Below are positions 1 through 4,722 of a DNA stretch of 6,037 bases, piece by piece (position 1 is the first letter of the stretch; the number at the start of each line of letters is the position of its first letter). The stretch is from Dehalococcoidales bacterium (GTDB taxonomy: Bacteria > Chloroflexota > Dehalococcoidia > Dehalococcoidales > UBA5760), in contig JAQTTS010000133.1 in NCBI GenBank assembly GCA_028710655.1, forward strand, positions 1 to 6,037, read 5' to 3'. A program made the position numbers and the translations under genes. The notes below the pieces were generated by a model. It searched no databases. It was not told where the DNA came from and saw only the letters and a program-made list of their open reading frames with translations.

Positions 1-43
1 TTGCAGAAAGTGGGTTAGTCAGAAAAGCCACCCTGGAAGTCTG

Positions 44-57
44 GTGGACCAGTCCAC
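44..57. promoter_or_regulatory. Perfect 6-bp inverted repeat, operator-like
   Basis: GTGGAC-CA-GTCCAC is a perfect dyad with a 2-bp centre. The centre and flanks (AC-CA-GT) match the dyad AGTAC-CA-GTACT found in both promoter cassettes, so it may be a related binding site. It could also simply reflect the high frequency of CCAG/CTGG words here. Confidence 0.4.
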
Positions 58-83
58 AGGCTGAGAGCCTCTGCCAGTCAGTT

Positions 84-140
84 CAGGCTGGAACAGGCAT
101 GCAGTTTACTATTAGTGCCTCAGTTTGGGAGGCCTAGATT
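84..140 (+). repeat. 57-bp dispersed repeat, copy A
   Basis: Plus-strand partner of copy B at 4664-4720, sharing ACAGGCA, AGTTTACTATTAGTG and GAGGCCTAGATT at identical spacing (45 of 57 identical). It lies in non-coding DNA beyond the terminator and points rightward, so copies A and B face each other across the VRR-NUC to helicase segment. A local GCCTC/GAGGC hairpin (117-133) occurs only in this copy. No target-site duplication is evident outside the two copies. Confidence 0.7.
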
Positions 141-152
141 TGGACCTCAGAC

Positions 153-234
153 AGCCACTTTCAGGCACAAAATAAGGGGGCTGCAGTTTTTAGGCTGTAA
201 CCCCCTTATCTCGGGTTGGACTGGTAAAGTGGCT
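153..234 (-). terminator. Nested hairpin terminator at the end of the module
   Basis: The core hairpin is 172-209: ATAAGGGGG pairs with CCCCCTTAT (9 bp), then one C/A mismatch, then TGCAG/CTGTA (5 bp with one G-U), with an 8-nt loop. Reading the minus strand, the stem is followed by TTTG, so the U-run (TTATTTTG) is short but present; on the plus strand the stem is followed by CTCGGG, so termination would be leftward. An outer pair of arms, AGCCACTTT (153-161) and AAAGTGGCT (226-234), encloses the core and overlaps the stop codon of the last reading frame. Confidence 0.7.
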
Positions 235-673
235 AGCTTTTCTGGAGCTTCTTGACCAGTCGTTCCAGGTCTTTGGAGCCTCTCTTCCAGACCCAGCGTT
301 CCTTGGATTCGTGGTCCGGGAACATTTCGCGGAGGGTCTTCCGGAGGACCTTGGGGTCGATATTCAGTTCGGCTGCCAGTTCTTTTGCGGAGACCTCATT
401 GGTGGTGGCGTCAGTTGCCTTGGTTCCCTTTCCCTTGGTCTCTGCCGGGGCGGGGGCTTTCTCTGCCTTCTTGGTTTTCTTCTCCGGGGCAGGAGCCTCT
501 GTCTTGGTGGCTGCCTTCTTCTCGGCCTTCTGGGCTTTCTTGGACTTGGGAGCCGGGGCCTTGGTCTCTTCCTCGACTACCTCTTCCAGTTCCTCCACTG
601 CCTCTTCCATGACTTCCTCGGGTTCCTGGGTCTTCTGGGCTGCCTTTGCTTCTTTCCTGGACTTCTTGGACAT
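233..673 (-). CDS. Downstream in-frame cistron starting at 673: charged Ala/Pro/Lys protein with HTH-like C-terminus
   Basis: 146 residues if translated from the ATG at 673, which has AAGGAGGA 7 nt upstream. The N-terminus MSKKSRKEAKAAQK looks like a natural protein start. Residues 17-37 are acidic (EPEEVMEEAVEELEEVVEEE). Residues 38-85 are a low-complexity Lys/Ala/Pro region with repeated APAP and KKAEK motifs, resembling histone H1-like or other nucleic-acid-binding tails. Residues 92-143 (NEVSAKELAAELNIDPKVLR ... DHESKERWVWKRGSKDLERL) are a compact unit of the kind seen in phage and actinobacterial proteins, with a helix-turn-helix-like SAKELAAELNIDPKVLRK segment and a W-x-W hairpin. DNA binding is likely but inferred. 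It could be an independent protein, the C-terminal domain of a longer product, or both. Confidence 0.65.
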   Translation of the reverse strand: MSKKSRKEAKAAQKTQEPEEVMEEAVEELEEVVEEETKAPAPKSKKAQKAEKKAATKTEAPAPEKKTKKAEKAPAPAETKGKGTKATDATTNEVSAKELAAELNIDPKVLRKTLREMFPDHESKERWVWKRGSKDLERLVKKLQKS

Positions 674-1075
674 TTTCTTTTCCTCCTTTTTATTTTTGAG
701 TCCGAGCCTTGCCAGTTGCTTGTCCTGTAACTGCCTGATTCGTTCCTGCGCTTCCTCGAGTGTCTTGACTGTGTCCAGATGCTCTACTGTGCCATCCTCG
801 TCCCTCCTTATAATTTTACCTGTGGTCTCGTCCCAGTTCCAGCCTCCCTTGGGTTTGTTATCCAGTCCTATCATCTGTATTCCTCCTTCCTTCATTATTA
901 GAGCTATCTCCCGGGCATTCAGTAAGTGGTCTGAGTTGGCTTCCTGGATAATGGCTTTCAGATTTGGTGCCAGATGAGCATAGCGTGTCTGATAGGTCTC
1001 CGGATGCATATTGGCTACTTCCACTAGAAGCCTTCTGCATTCCTTTCTCTGTGAGATTTGATTCTGTATTTCCAT
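233..1075 (-). CDS. Downstream in-frame cistron starting at 1075, unknown function
   Basis: An ATG in the helicase frame lies 7 nt after GGAGGAGG and directly below a promoter cassette, so it is very likely a separate translation start. Its frame runs on to 233 (280 residues) because no stop precedes the next start at 673. The segment unique to it is the first 134 residues, which I do not recognise. Residues 5-60 look helical (RKECRRLLVEVANMHPETYQ, then NAREIALIMKEG). Residues 76-100 contain a Trp/Gly patch (KGGWNWDETTGKIIRRDEDG) like a small beta hairpin. Residues 103-134 are a charged, probably coiled-coil helix ending KNKKEEKK. Its first residues (M-E-I-Q-N-Q) resemble those of the nuclease-like gene after copy 2 (M-A-Q-N-Q), mainly because the shared DNA extends past the ATG. 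No function assigned. Confidence 0.6.
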   Translation of the reverse strand: MEIQNQISQRKECRRLLVEVANMHPETYQTRYAHLAPNLKAIIQEANSDHLLNAREIALIMKEGGIQMIGLDNKPKGGWNWDETTGKIIRRDEDGTVEHLDTVKTLEEAQERIRQLQDKQLARLGLKNKKEEKKMSKKSRKEAKAAQKTQEPEEVMEEAVEELEEVVEEETKAPAPKSKKAQKAEKKAATKTEAPAPEKKTKKAEKAPAPAETKGKGTKATDATTNEVSAKELAAELNIDPKVLRKTLREMFPDHESKERWVWKRGSKDLERLVKKLQKS

Positions 1076-3148
1076 CTGATGTCCTCCTCCACTATCCAGT
1101 ATAAGAGACTGACTGGGATTTGTAAATGGTCTGGGGCCCGTTTTGCCAACTTTATTTTGTGGTACTTTAGTACTGGTACTTTTGATAGGACTGGAGCGGA
1201 GCCCCTTCAGTCTGTCAACAATCTGGGTGGCCATGTCCCCCTTATCCTTTAATATCTGGAGGACGTCTGCGTCCACAGTGCCTTCCGCCAGTATATGGAT
1301 GTAGGTCACTGGATTCCGCTGGCCTATTCTGTGCAGTCTGGCTTTAGCCTGGTCGTAGTCTGCAAAGCTGAACGTGGTGGAATAGAAGATGGCTGTGTCA
1401 GCTGCGGTCAGAGTGATGCCCAGTCCACCTGTTTGAATCTGGATTATAATGTCCTTCACAGTGGGGTCATCCTGGAAGTCAGACACCACTTGCCCTCGGT
1501 CCTTGGTGGCTCCGTAGAGCGTTACTGGATTCCGTCCGAGTGACTGACTGACTTTGCGGATGGCTTCAATCTCTGGCACGAAGCGGGCGAAGATAACCAC
1601 CTTCTTGTTGGATGGCAAGTCCTCCAGTAAGTCCTTCAGGGCGTTCAGTTTGGCAGAGTCAAATTCTTTGACCACCTTGTCCTCAGTAGGCAGGAAGCCT
1701 CCGGTAATTTGCTGCAGCCTGAGCAGCTGGGTCAGGATGATAGGAGCGGTGGCGACCTCTGTGTCTGAGAACTTGACCATGAAGTCCTCTTCCATCTGTT
1801 CGTATATGTCCATCGTCTCCGATGACAGTTTGACGAAGAGCTCCTGGTCTGTGGTCTCTGGCAAATCCAGAGCTTCAGCCTTGGTGACTCTGAAAGCGAT
1901 GGAGTGTGCCTTGCGAGCTAGCTCTTCCAGATTCTTATAGCCGAGAACCTGGTAGCCTCCGTAGCCCCCCATTGTAGCATATCTGTCGCGGAAGCTGATG
2001 TAGCGTCTGCCGAAGATGTCAGGATTGAGGAATCTGTATTGCGACCAAGTATCCAGAGGACCCTGAGTGATGGGTGTCCCAGTCAGAATCAGCTTGTAGG
2101 TGGTCTGGTCACCCAGTTTGAACATGGCTTTGGATTGCTTGGCTCTGCCGTTCTTAATCTTCTGGGACTCGTCTACCACTATCATGTCTGGCTTCCACTT
2201 CAGTAGCAGGTCAATGCAGCGCCAGGTGGACTCATAGTTGATGAGTGCTACCAGAAGCCGCCCAGGAGATGAGAACGTGAGGTCGAGCTTTCTCTGGTCA
2301 TTATCCTTCTTGGTGAGGTCCAGAAGCCTGTAGGGATAATCTGCGTGCTTCTGGAACTCGTTGTGCCAGACTGGTATCACAGAGAGTGGGGCAACCACCA
2401 GTAACTTCTTGACCTGGTCCTTCTGGAATCTGTAGCCAGCCACACCGATGGCCGACAGAGTCTTGCCTGTGCCCTGTTCCATCAGAAGCGCTGACTGGTC
2501 TGCTGCTACTCCCACCTGGAAGGCATCGTCCTGATGCTTGTAGGGCTTGGTCTTTACTGGCAGCTTCTCGGTCTGACCATTGCCGTCCTTGATATTCTGG
2601 ACTGCCTCTATTTGCTTTGCCTGCTTGAACAGACCGACCAGAACTTCTCGGGCCTCAGGACTGGGTGTGATGGTCTTGTCTACCAGATAAGGAAGCAATC
2701 CGTTGAGGACTTCAACGCAGGGGAAGTAATACCAGACTTTCAGGTCTGGGTTCCACCTGGCTCCGTGGATGGCTTTGGCTTCCTCTCTGAAGGACTTGTG
2801 GGAGTGCAGAGCCAGCCGCTTTCCTCTCTGGGATGGTATTTCACTAAGGTCCAGGTTCATGGGCCCTAGCTTGGCTCTAGCGGTCTCTGAGGTGGATTCT
2901 CCAGTATTCTCAGGAGGCTTAATAATCTGATTGTAGTCGATGCCATAGGACTCAAGCTGCCTGATGTACTTCCTGAGCAGCTTGTGCAGAGCCCCCTCCT
3001 GCTTAGGTGACAGACTGGATTGCTCCATCAGAGAGCGGACGAAGTAGGAATCAAACTTGTTGAATCCTACCCCATCTAGAGTTCTGGCACCATCGCAGCG
3101 GCTGAGAACTGCTGCCGCTGCCTGTCTCACTGTGATTCGTTCTGCCAT
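233..3148 (-). CDS. SNF2-family helicase, open frame extended through two downstream start sites
   Basis: 971 codons. Residues 1-100 are an N-terminal region I do not recognise. Residues 104-150 (EEAKAIHGARWNPDLKVWYY) resemble the DUF5710-like 'GARWD..K.WY' unit seen in front of phage SNF2 helicases. The ATPase core follows: motif I EQGTGKT (224-230), Ia VVAPLSVIPVWHNEF, II VVDESQ (DESQ at 326-329 instead of DEAH), III LTGTP (355-359), IV KKVVIFARF (about 515), V QTGGLGITLTAA (572-583), VI QAKARLHRIGQ (600-610). This is a complete SWI2/SNF2 translocase, probably remodelling DNA-protein complexes or forks. The core ends near residue 650. The frame then runs through a promoter cassette and an in-frame ATG with its own GGAGGAGG (residue 692), then another at residue 826, and stops at TAG. 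The natural helicase could be about 690 residues, but no stop codon is visible there. The start uses the TAATG overlap with DUF2786 and a modest GAGG. Confidence 0.93.
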   Translation of the reverse strand: MAERITVRQAAAAVLSRCDGARTLDGVGFNKFDSYFVRSLMEQSSLSPKQEGALHKLLRKYIRQLESYGIDYNQIIKPPENTGESTSETARAKLGPMNLDLSEIPSQRGKRLALHSHKSFREEAKAIHGARWNPDLKVWYYFPCVEVLNGLLPYLVDKTITPSPEAREVLVGLFKQAKQIEAVQNIKDGNGQTEKLPVKTKPYKHQDDAFQVGVAADQSALLMEQGTGKTLSAIGVAGYRFQKDQVKKLLVVAPLSVIPVWHNEFQKHADYPYRLLDLTKKDNDQRKLDLTFSSPGRLLVALINYESTWRCIDLLLKWKPDMIVVDESQKIKNGRAKQSKAMFKLGDQTTYKLILTGTPITQGPLDTWSQYRFLNPDIFGRRYISFRDRYATMGGYGGYQVLGYKNLEELARKAHSIAFRVTKAEALDLPETTDQELFVKLSSETMDIYEQMEEDFMVKFSDTEVATAPIILTQLLRLQQITGGFLPTEDKVVKEFDSAKLNALKDLLEDLPSNKKVVIFARFVPEIEAIRKVSQSLGRNPVTLYGATKDRGQVVSDFQDDPTVKDIIIQIQTGGLGITLTAADTAIFYSTTFSFADYDQAKARLHRIGQRNPVTYIHILAEGTVDADVLQILKDKGDMATQIVDRLKGLRSSPIKSTSTKVPQNKVGKTGPRPFTNPSQSLILDSGGGHQMEIQNQISQRKECRRLLVEVANMHPETYQTRYAHLAPNLKAIIQEANSDHLLNAREIALIMKEGGIQMIGLDNKPKGGWNWDETTGKIIRRDEDGTVEHLDTVKTLEEAQERIRQLQDKQLARLGLKNKKEEKKMSKKSRKEAKAAQKTQEPEEVMEEAVEELEEVVEEETKAPAPKSKKAQKAEKKAATKTEAPAPEKKTKKAEKAPAPAETKGKGTKATDATTNEVSAKELAAELNIDPKVLRKTLREMFPDHESKERWVWKRGSKDLERLVKKLQKS
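681..688 (-). promoter_or_regulatory. Shine-Dalgarno site for the ATG at 673
   Basis: AAGGAGGA lies 7 nt before the ATG in an A-rich context (AAAAATAAAAAGGAGGAAAA), close to ideal for initiation. It also encodes Lys-Lys-Glu-Glu in the open upstream frame. The match could in part be a by-product of a Lys/Glu-rich stretch, so it supports the internal start but does not prove it. Confidence 0.6.
1080..1182 (-). promoter_or_regulatory. Promoter/leader cassette, copy 1, inside the helicase frame
   Basis: Same architecture as the copy at 4208-4310: dyad AGTACCAGTACT (1169-1180), CAAAATAAA, then TTTACA (1121-1126), 17-bp spacer, TATACT (1098-1103), then GTGGAGGAGGACA with GGAGGAGG at 1083-1090. Counted by hand, 80 of 103 positions match the other copy with no gap. 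This copy has a third AGTACC just after the dyad. The likely transcript start is about 1091, so the ribosome binding site would be the first thing on the message. It would supply the two small downstream reading frames independently of the helicase. Confidence 0.75.
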
Positions 3149-3858
3149 TAGCTTAACCTCGGAACGGTGGTTGTCTCCAGTTTGCGCCTGATGGATATGT
3201 CCACCTGCTTTCCTGCTTCTCTGCCTGCCATCAGTCCGTCGATGGAACTGGTGCCTTGATGGACTCTGGCTTCACGGACCTTGGGGAAGTTGACCTGGAT
3301 GTACTCCTGGATGGCTTCACTGTTGCTTACCACCAGAGCCGTGGACTTGACTGACTGCTGCCCCAGAGCCTCCCACTGTTCATAGAGCCGAGCTCTTATA
3401 ATCTGAACGGCTCCCTCGTAGAATCCTCTGCGGAAGACTGGCTTCCTCTCCCAGCCTGTGTATTCTCTGACGGCCTTGACAGCCATCTGGTGAAGCTGGA
3501 TAGTGAGCCAGTGGAAGAGCTCCTGGCATACCTCTGTATTGTGCTGCTCACCGATGAACAGAACTCGATTGGACCAGTAGAGCAGGTCACAGAAGTTGTA
3601 GCGAGCCAGAGCGGAAGCCAGATGAATCTGCCATTTGCCATCGTTCTTCCGGGCAGTCAAGTCCTGCTCGGTGCGAATGATTCTGTCTGACTTCCGCTCC
3701 TTCTCATCTGTCTGGACTTCTGCCATTGTCAGGTTGTACTTGAACAGAAGTTCCTGAGCCTTGGCCGCTGCTAGAGCTGCCTCATGCTCGCTGCTGGACC
3801 TCGAGAGGGCCAGGCATTTCCGAATTATTTCCAGGATGCTTTCTCTGTCTCTAGCCAT
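3148..3858 (-). CDS. DUF2786 domain protein
   Basis: 236 residues. Residues 5-46 (ILEIIRKCLALSRSSSEHEA, then ALAAAKAQELLFKYNLTMAEV) match the DUF2786 signature well: an N-terminal helical unit with a short Ser-rich break before EHEAA. The remainder resembles the longer domain that follows DUF2786 in many phage and bacterial proteins (KWQIHLASALARYNFCDLLY ... FIGEQHNTEVCQELFHWL ... RGFYEGAVQIIRARL). The biochemical function of the family is unknown to me; these proteins are common in phage replication regions and have been suggested to act on DNA. The start is strongly supported by a perfect AAGGAGGT site (3867-3874), 8 nt from the ATG. The stop TAA shares a base with the helicase ATG, so helicase translation is probably coupled to this gene. 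Confidence 0.88.
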   Translation of the reverse strand: MARDRESILEIIRKCLALSRSSSEHEAALAAAKAQELLFKYNLTMAEVQTDEKERKSDRIIRTEQDLTARKNDGKWQIHLASALARYNFCDLLYWSNRVLFIGEQHNTEVCQELFHWLTIQLHQMAVKAVREYTGWERKPVFRRGFYEGAVQIIRARLYEQWEALGQQSVKSTALVVSNSEAIQEYIQVNFPKVREARVHQGTSSIDGLMAGREAGKQVDISIRRKLETTTVPRLS

Positions 3859-4201
3859 TGTTGCGAACCTCCTTCATCTGGCTGATTCTGACTGACTGCT
3901 TCAACGTTCCTTTATAGACCCTAATATCGTCCTCACTGAAGATGACGACTGCAATCAGGATTGCCCGCAGACCATATTTGCGAGCGAAGGACCGCTTCCG
4001 CTTCATGGAAGAGTCACAGATGTGAATCTTCAGGTCTTTGCTCAGTCCGCTCATGGCTTTGACTTCGTAGGCAACTCCTGCACCGAAGTCCAACACATCG
4101 AAGGGAGCCTTGTGGCTAGTGGGGCTTCCGCCGGTTAGCTTTGCCACTGTGGCTTCTCCTATCCTTCCGAGTTGATGTCTGGCTGTCTGATTCTGTGCCA
4201 T
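3851..4201 (-). CDS. Small PD-(D/E)XK nuclease-like (resolvase-like) protein
   Basis: 116 residues. I do not recognise a precise family, but the pattern fits the PD-(D/E)XK fold: an N-terminal helix with GRIGEATVAKL (Glu16), then KAPFDVLDFG with Asp35 (or Asp38) as the metal-binding acid, then VAYEVKAM with Glu46 and Lys48 as the E-x-K pair, and later a hydrophobic strand, LRAILIAVVIF. Small Holliday-junction resolvases and restriction-like nucleases share this order. The basic stretch KRKRSFARKYG (67-77) could contact DNA. The start follows GGAGGAGG and lies directly under its own promoter. The gene begins inside the VRR-NUC gene in another frame and ends by an 8-nt overlap (ATGGCTAG) with DUF2786. 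The alternative is a non-catalytic DNA-binding protein with this fold. The nuclease activity is inferred. Confidence 0.65.
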   Translation of the reverse strand: MAQNQTARHQLGRIGEATVAKLTGGSPTSHKAPFDVLDFGAGVAYEVKAMSGLSKDLKIHICDSSMKRKRSFARKYGLRAILIAVVIFSEDDIRVYKGTLKQSVRISQMKEVRNNG

Positions 4202-4622
4202 CTGATTTGTCCTCCTCCACTATGGATTCTACCACAGTGAAAGGGACTTGTAAATGGTCTGGAGCACTTTCTTCTGGATTTATTTTGGGGTCATTTAGTA
4301 CTGGTACTTTAGTCTGACCCCGCAATTTGTAGAAGTTCTTCTGGAGGTATTTCAGGACCTCTTTGACTGAGGTAACCACCACAGCCTTGCCTTCCGCGCT
4401 CTTGATGCGGTCCAGTTGCAGCTTCTGGTAGTTGGTCACCCCATCCTTATTCTCTGGGGTCTTTACCTCGAACGCGATGAACCTGCCACGCAGACAGCCG
4501 AGGATGTCAGGCACTCCACGCTCTTGAAAGGGCCCGGTGTGTATTTTATACCAGACCCCCATCGGATATTCAGATTTTAGCCTTTGCAGGATTTTACGGA
4601 CCAAATTGGCTTCAGTTGCCAT
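4116..4622 (-). CDS. VRR-NUC domain nuclease with a long C-terminal tail overlapping the next gene
   Basis: 168 residues. Residues 1-98 are a standard VRR-NUC (PD-(D/E)XK) domain: Glu4 in the first helix, GVPD at 36-39, FEVKT at 51-55 holding the E-x-K catalytic pair, and Gln66 in a YQKLQLDRI segment typical of the family. These small phage nucleases are thought to cut branched or single-strand-containing DNA. The start is taken at 4622 because a GAGGAGG site lies 4 nt upstream. An earlier in-frame ATG at 4679 lies inside the leader hairpin and lacks such a site. Phage VRR-NUC proteins are usually about 90-100 residues. Here residues 101-168 form an unrelated, increasingly Ser/Arg/Lys-rich tail. 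Its DNA contains a complete promoter cassette, and it runs 86 nt into the next gene before stopping at TAG. The tail may be tolerated read-through coding rather than a functional domain. Confidence 0.88.
   Translation of the reverse strand: MATEANLVRKILQRLKSEYPMGVWYKIHTGPFQERGVPDILGCLRGRFIAFEVKTPENKDGVTNYQKLQLDRIKSAEGKAVVVTSVKEVLKYLQKNFYKLRGQTKVPVLNDPKINPEESAPDHLQVPFTVVESIVEEDKSDGTESDSQTSTRKDRRSHSGKANRRKPH
4208..4310 (-). promoter_or_regulatory. Promoter/leader cassette, copy 2, inside the VRR-NUC gene
   Basis: On the minus strand the cassette has four parts. First is the dyad AGTACCAGTACT (4297-4308) within a 17-base invariant block. Second is an A-rich stretch, CAAAATAAA. Third is a sigma70-type promoter, TTTACA (4249-4254), 17-bp spacer, TAGAAT (4226-4231). 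Fourth is GTGGAGGAGGACA, whose GGAGGAGG (4211-4218) is the ribosome binding site of the gene starting at 4201. Transcription from this promoter would begin around 4219-4221, giving a leader of under 20 nt with the ribosome binding site at its very 5' end. A second copy with the same internal spacing lies at 1080-1182. This copy would drive the small nuclease-like gene, DUF2786 and the helicase. Confidence 0.75.
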
Positions 4623-4635
4623 GTTTCCTCCTCTG

Positions 4636-4687
4636 GGAGCCCATCGAGAGGCTGCAGGATGACAATCTAGGCCTCTCAATGGACTCC
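4636..4687 (-). promoter_or_regulatory. 17-bp RNA stem-loop in the leader of the VRR-NUC gene
   Basis: The arms 4671-4687 and 4636-4652 pair along 17 consecutive positions around an 18-nt loop. Two pairs are G-U in the minus-strand transcript; on the plus strand the same positions would be A-C mismatches. The structure is therefore complete only in the RNA of the gene's own strand. The 3' arm ends about 3 nt before the AGGAGG ribosome binding site of VRR-NUC, and no U-run follows, so it is not an ordinary terminator. Possible roles are an RNA processing site separating the Sak4/DUF669 message from the next genes, a translation control element, or a protein-binding hairpin. It overlaps repeat copy B. 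Confidence 0.7.
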
Positions 4688-4720
4688 ACTAATAGTAAAC
4701 TACGTGCCTGTTTCAGGCTG
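4664..4720 (-). repeat. 57-bp dispersed repeat, copy B (inverted relative to copy A)
   Basis: Read on the minus strand from 4720 to 4664, this aligns without gaps to plus-strand 84-140, with 45 of 57 positions identical by hand count. The best-kept blocks are ACAGGCA, AGTTTACTATTAGTG and GAGGCCTAGATT; the last two are separated by exactly 11 variable bases in both copies. It starts 2 nt after the DUF669 stop codon and fills most of the gap before VRR-NUC. Conserved blocks at fixed spacing suggest a protein-binding or promoter/leader element rather than a degenerate gene. A small perfect hairpin, GCCTG-TTT-CAGGC, lies at 4706-4718. I do not see a convincing -35/-10 pair in it. Confidence 0.75.
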
Positions 4721-4722
4721 GC

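Larger units (their letters stand above)
1..232. other. Non-coding region downstream of the module
   Basis: I find no supportable gene on either strand; the few ATGs open only very short frames. The stretch holds the terminator, repeat copy A, the dyad at 44-57 and several weaker inverted repeats such as CCACC/GGTGG at 30-47. Nothing here folds as a tRNA. The next gene on the left, if any, lies outside the window. Confidence 0.7.

Noticed and set aside
84..140. Repeat copy A as a sigma70 promoter for a short plus-strand RNA
   Set aside because: TTTACT and TACTAT are present, but no -35 box lies at 16-18 bp and the downstream hairpin lacks a U-run on the plus strand, so I list it only as a repeat.
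252..977. Long plus-strand open frame of 241 codons (and overlapping 311-730 and 385-612)
   Set aside because: Low-complexity Ser/Phe/Leu or Gly/Leu translation that mirrors the Lys/Glu/Ala-rich minus-strand protein; no ribosome binding site or recognisable domain.
1554..1940. Plus-strand open frame of 128 codons opposite the helicase
   Set aside because: Lies opposite the conserved region just before helicase motifs IV to VI; no start signals, and composition typical of an antisense frame.
4623..4679. Earlier in-frame ATG at 4679 for the VRR-NUC gene
   Set aside because: It lies inside the leader hairpin, lacks a Shine-Dalgarno site, and adds 19 residues (starting MRGLDCHPAASRW) not expected in the family; the ATG at 4622 has GAGGAGG 4 nt upstream.
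84..4720. The inverted repeats as transposon terminal repeats
   Set aside because: No transposase between them, no target duplication, and the enclosed genes form a normal phage replication set.
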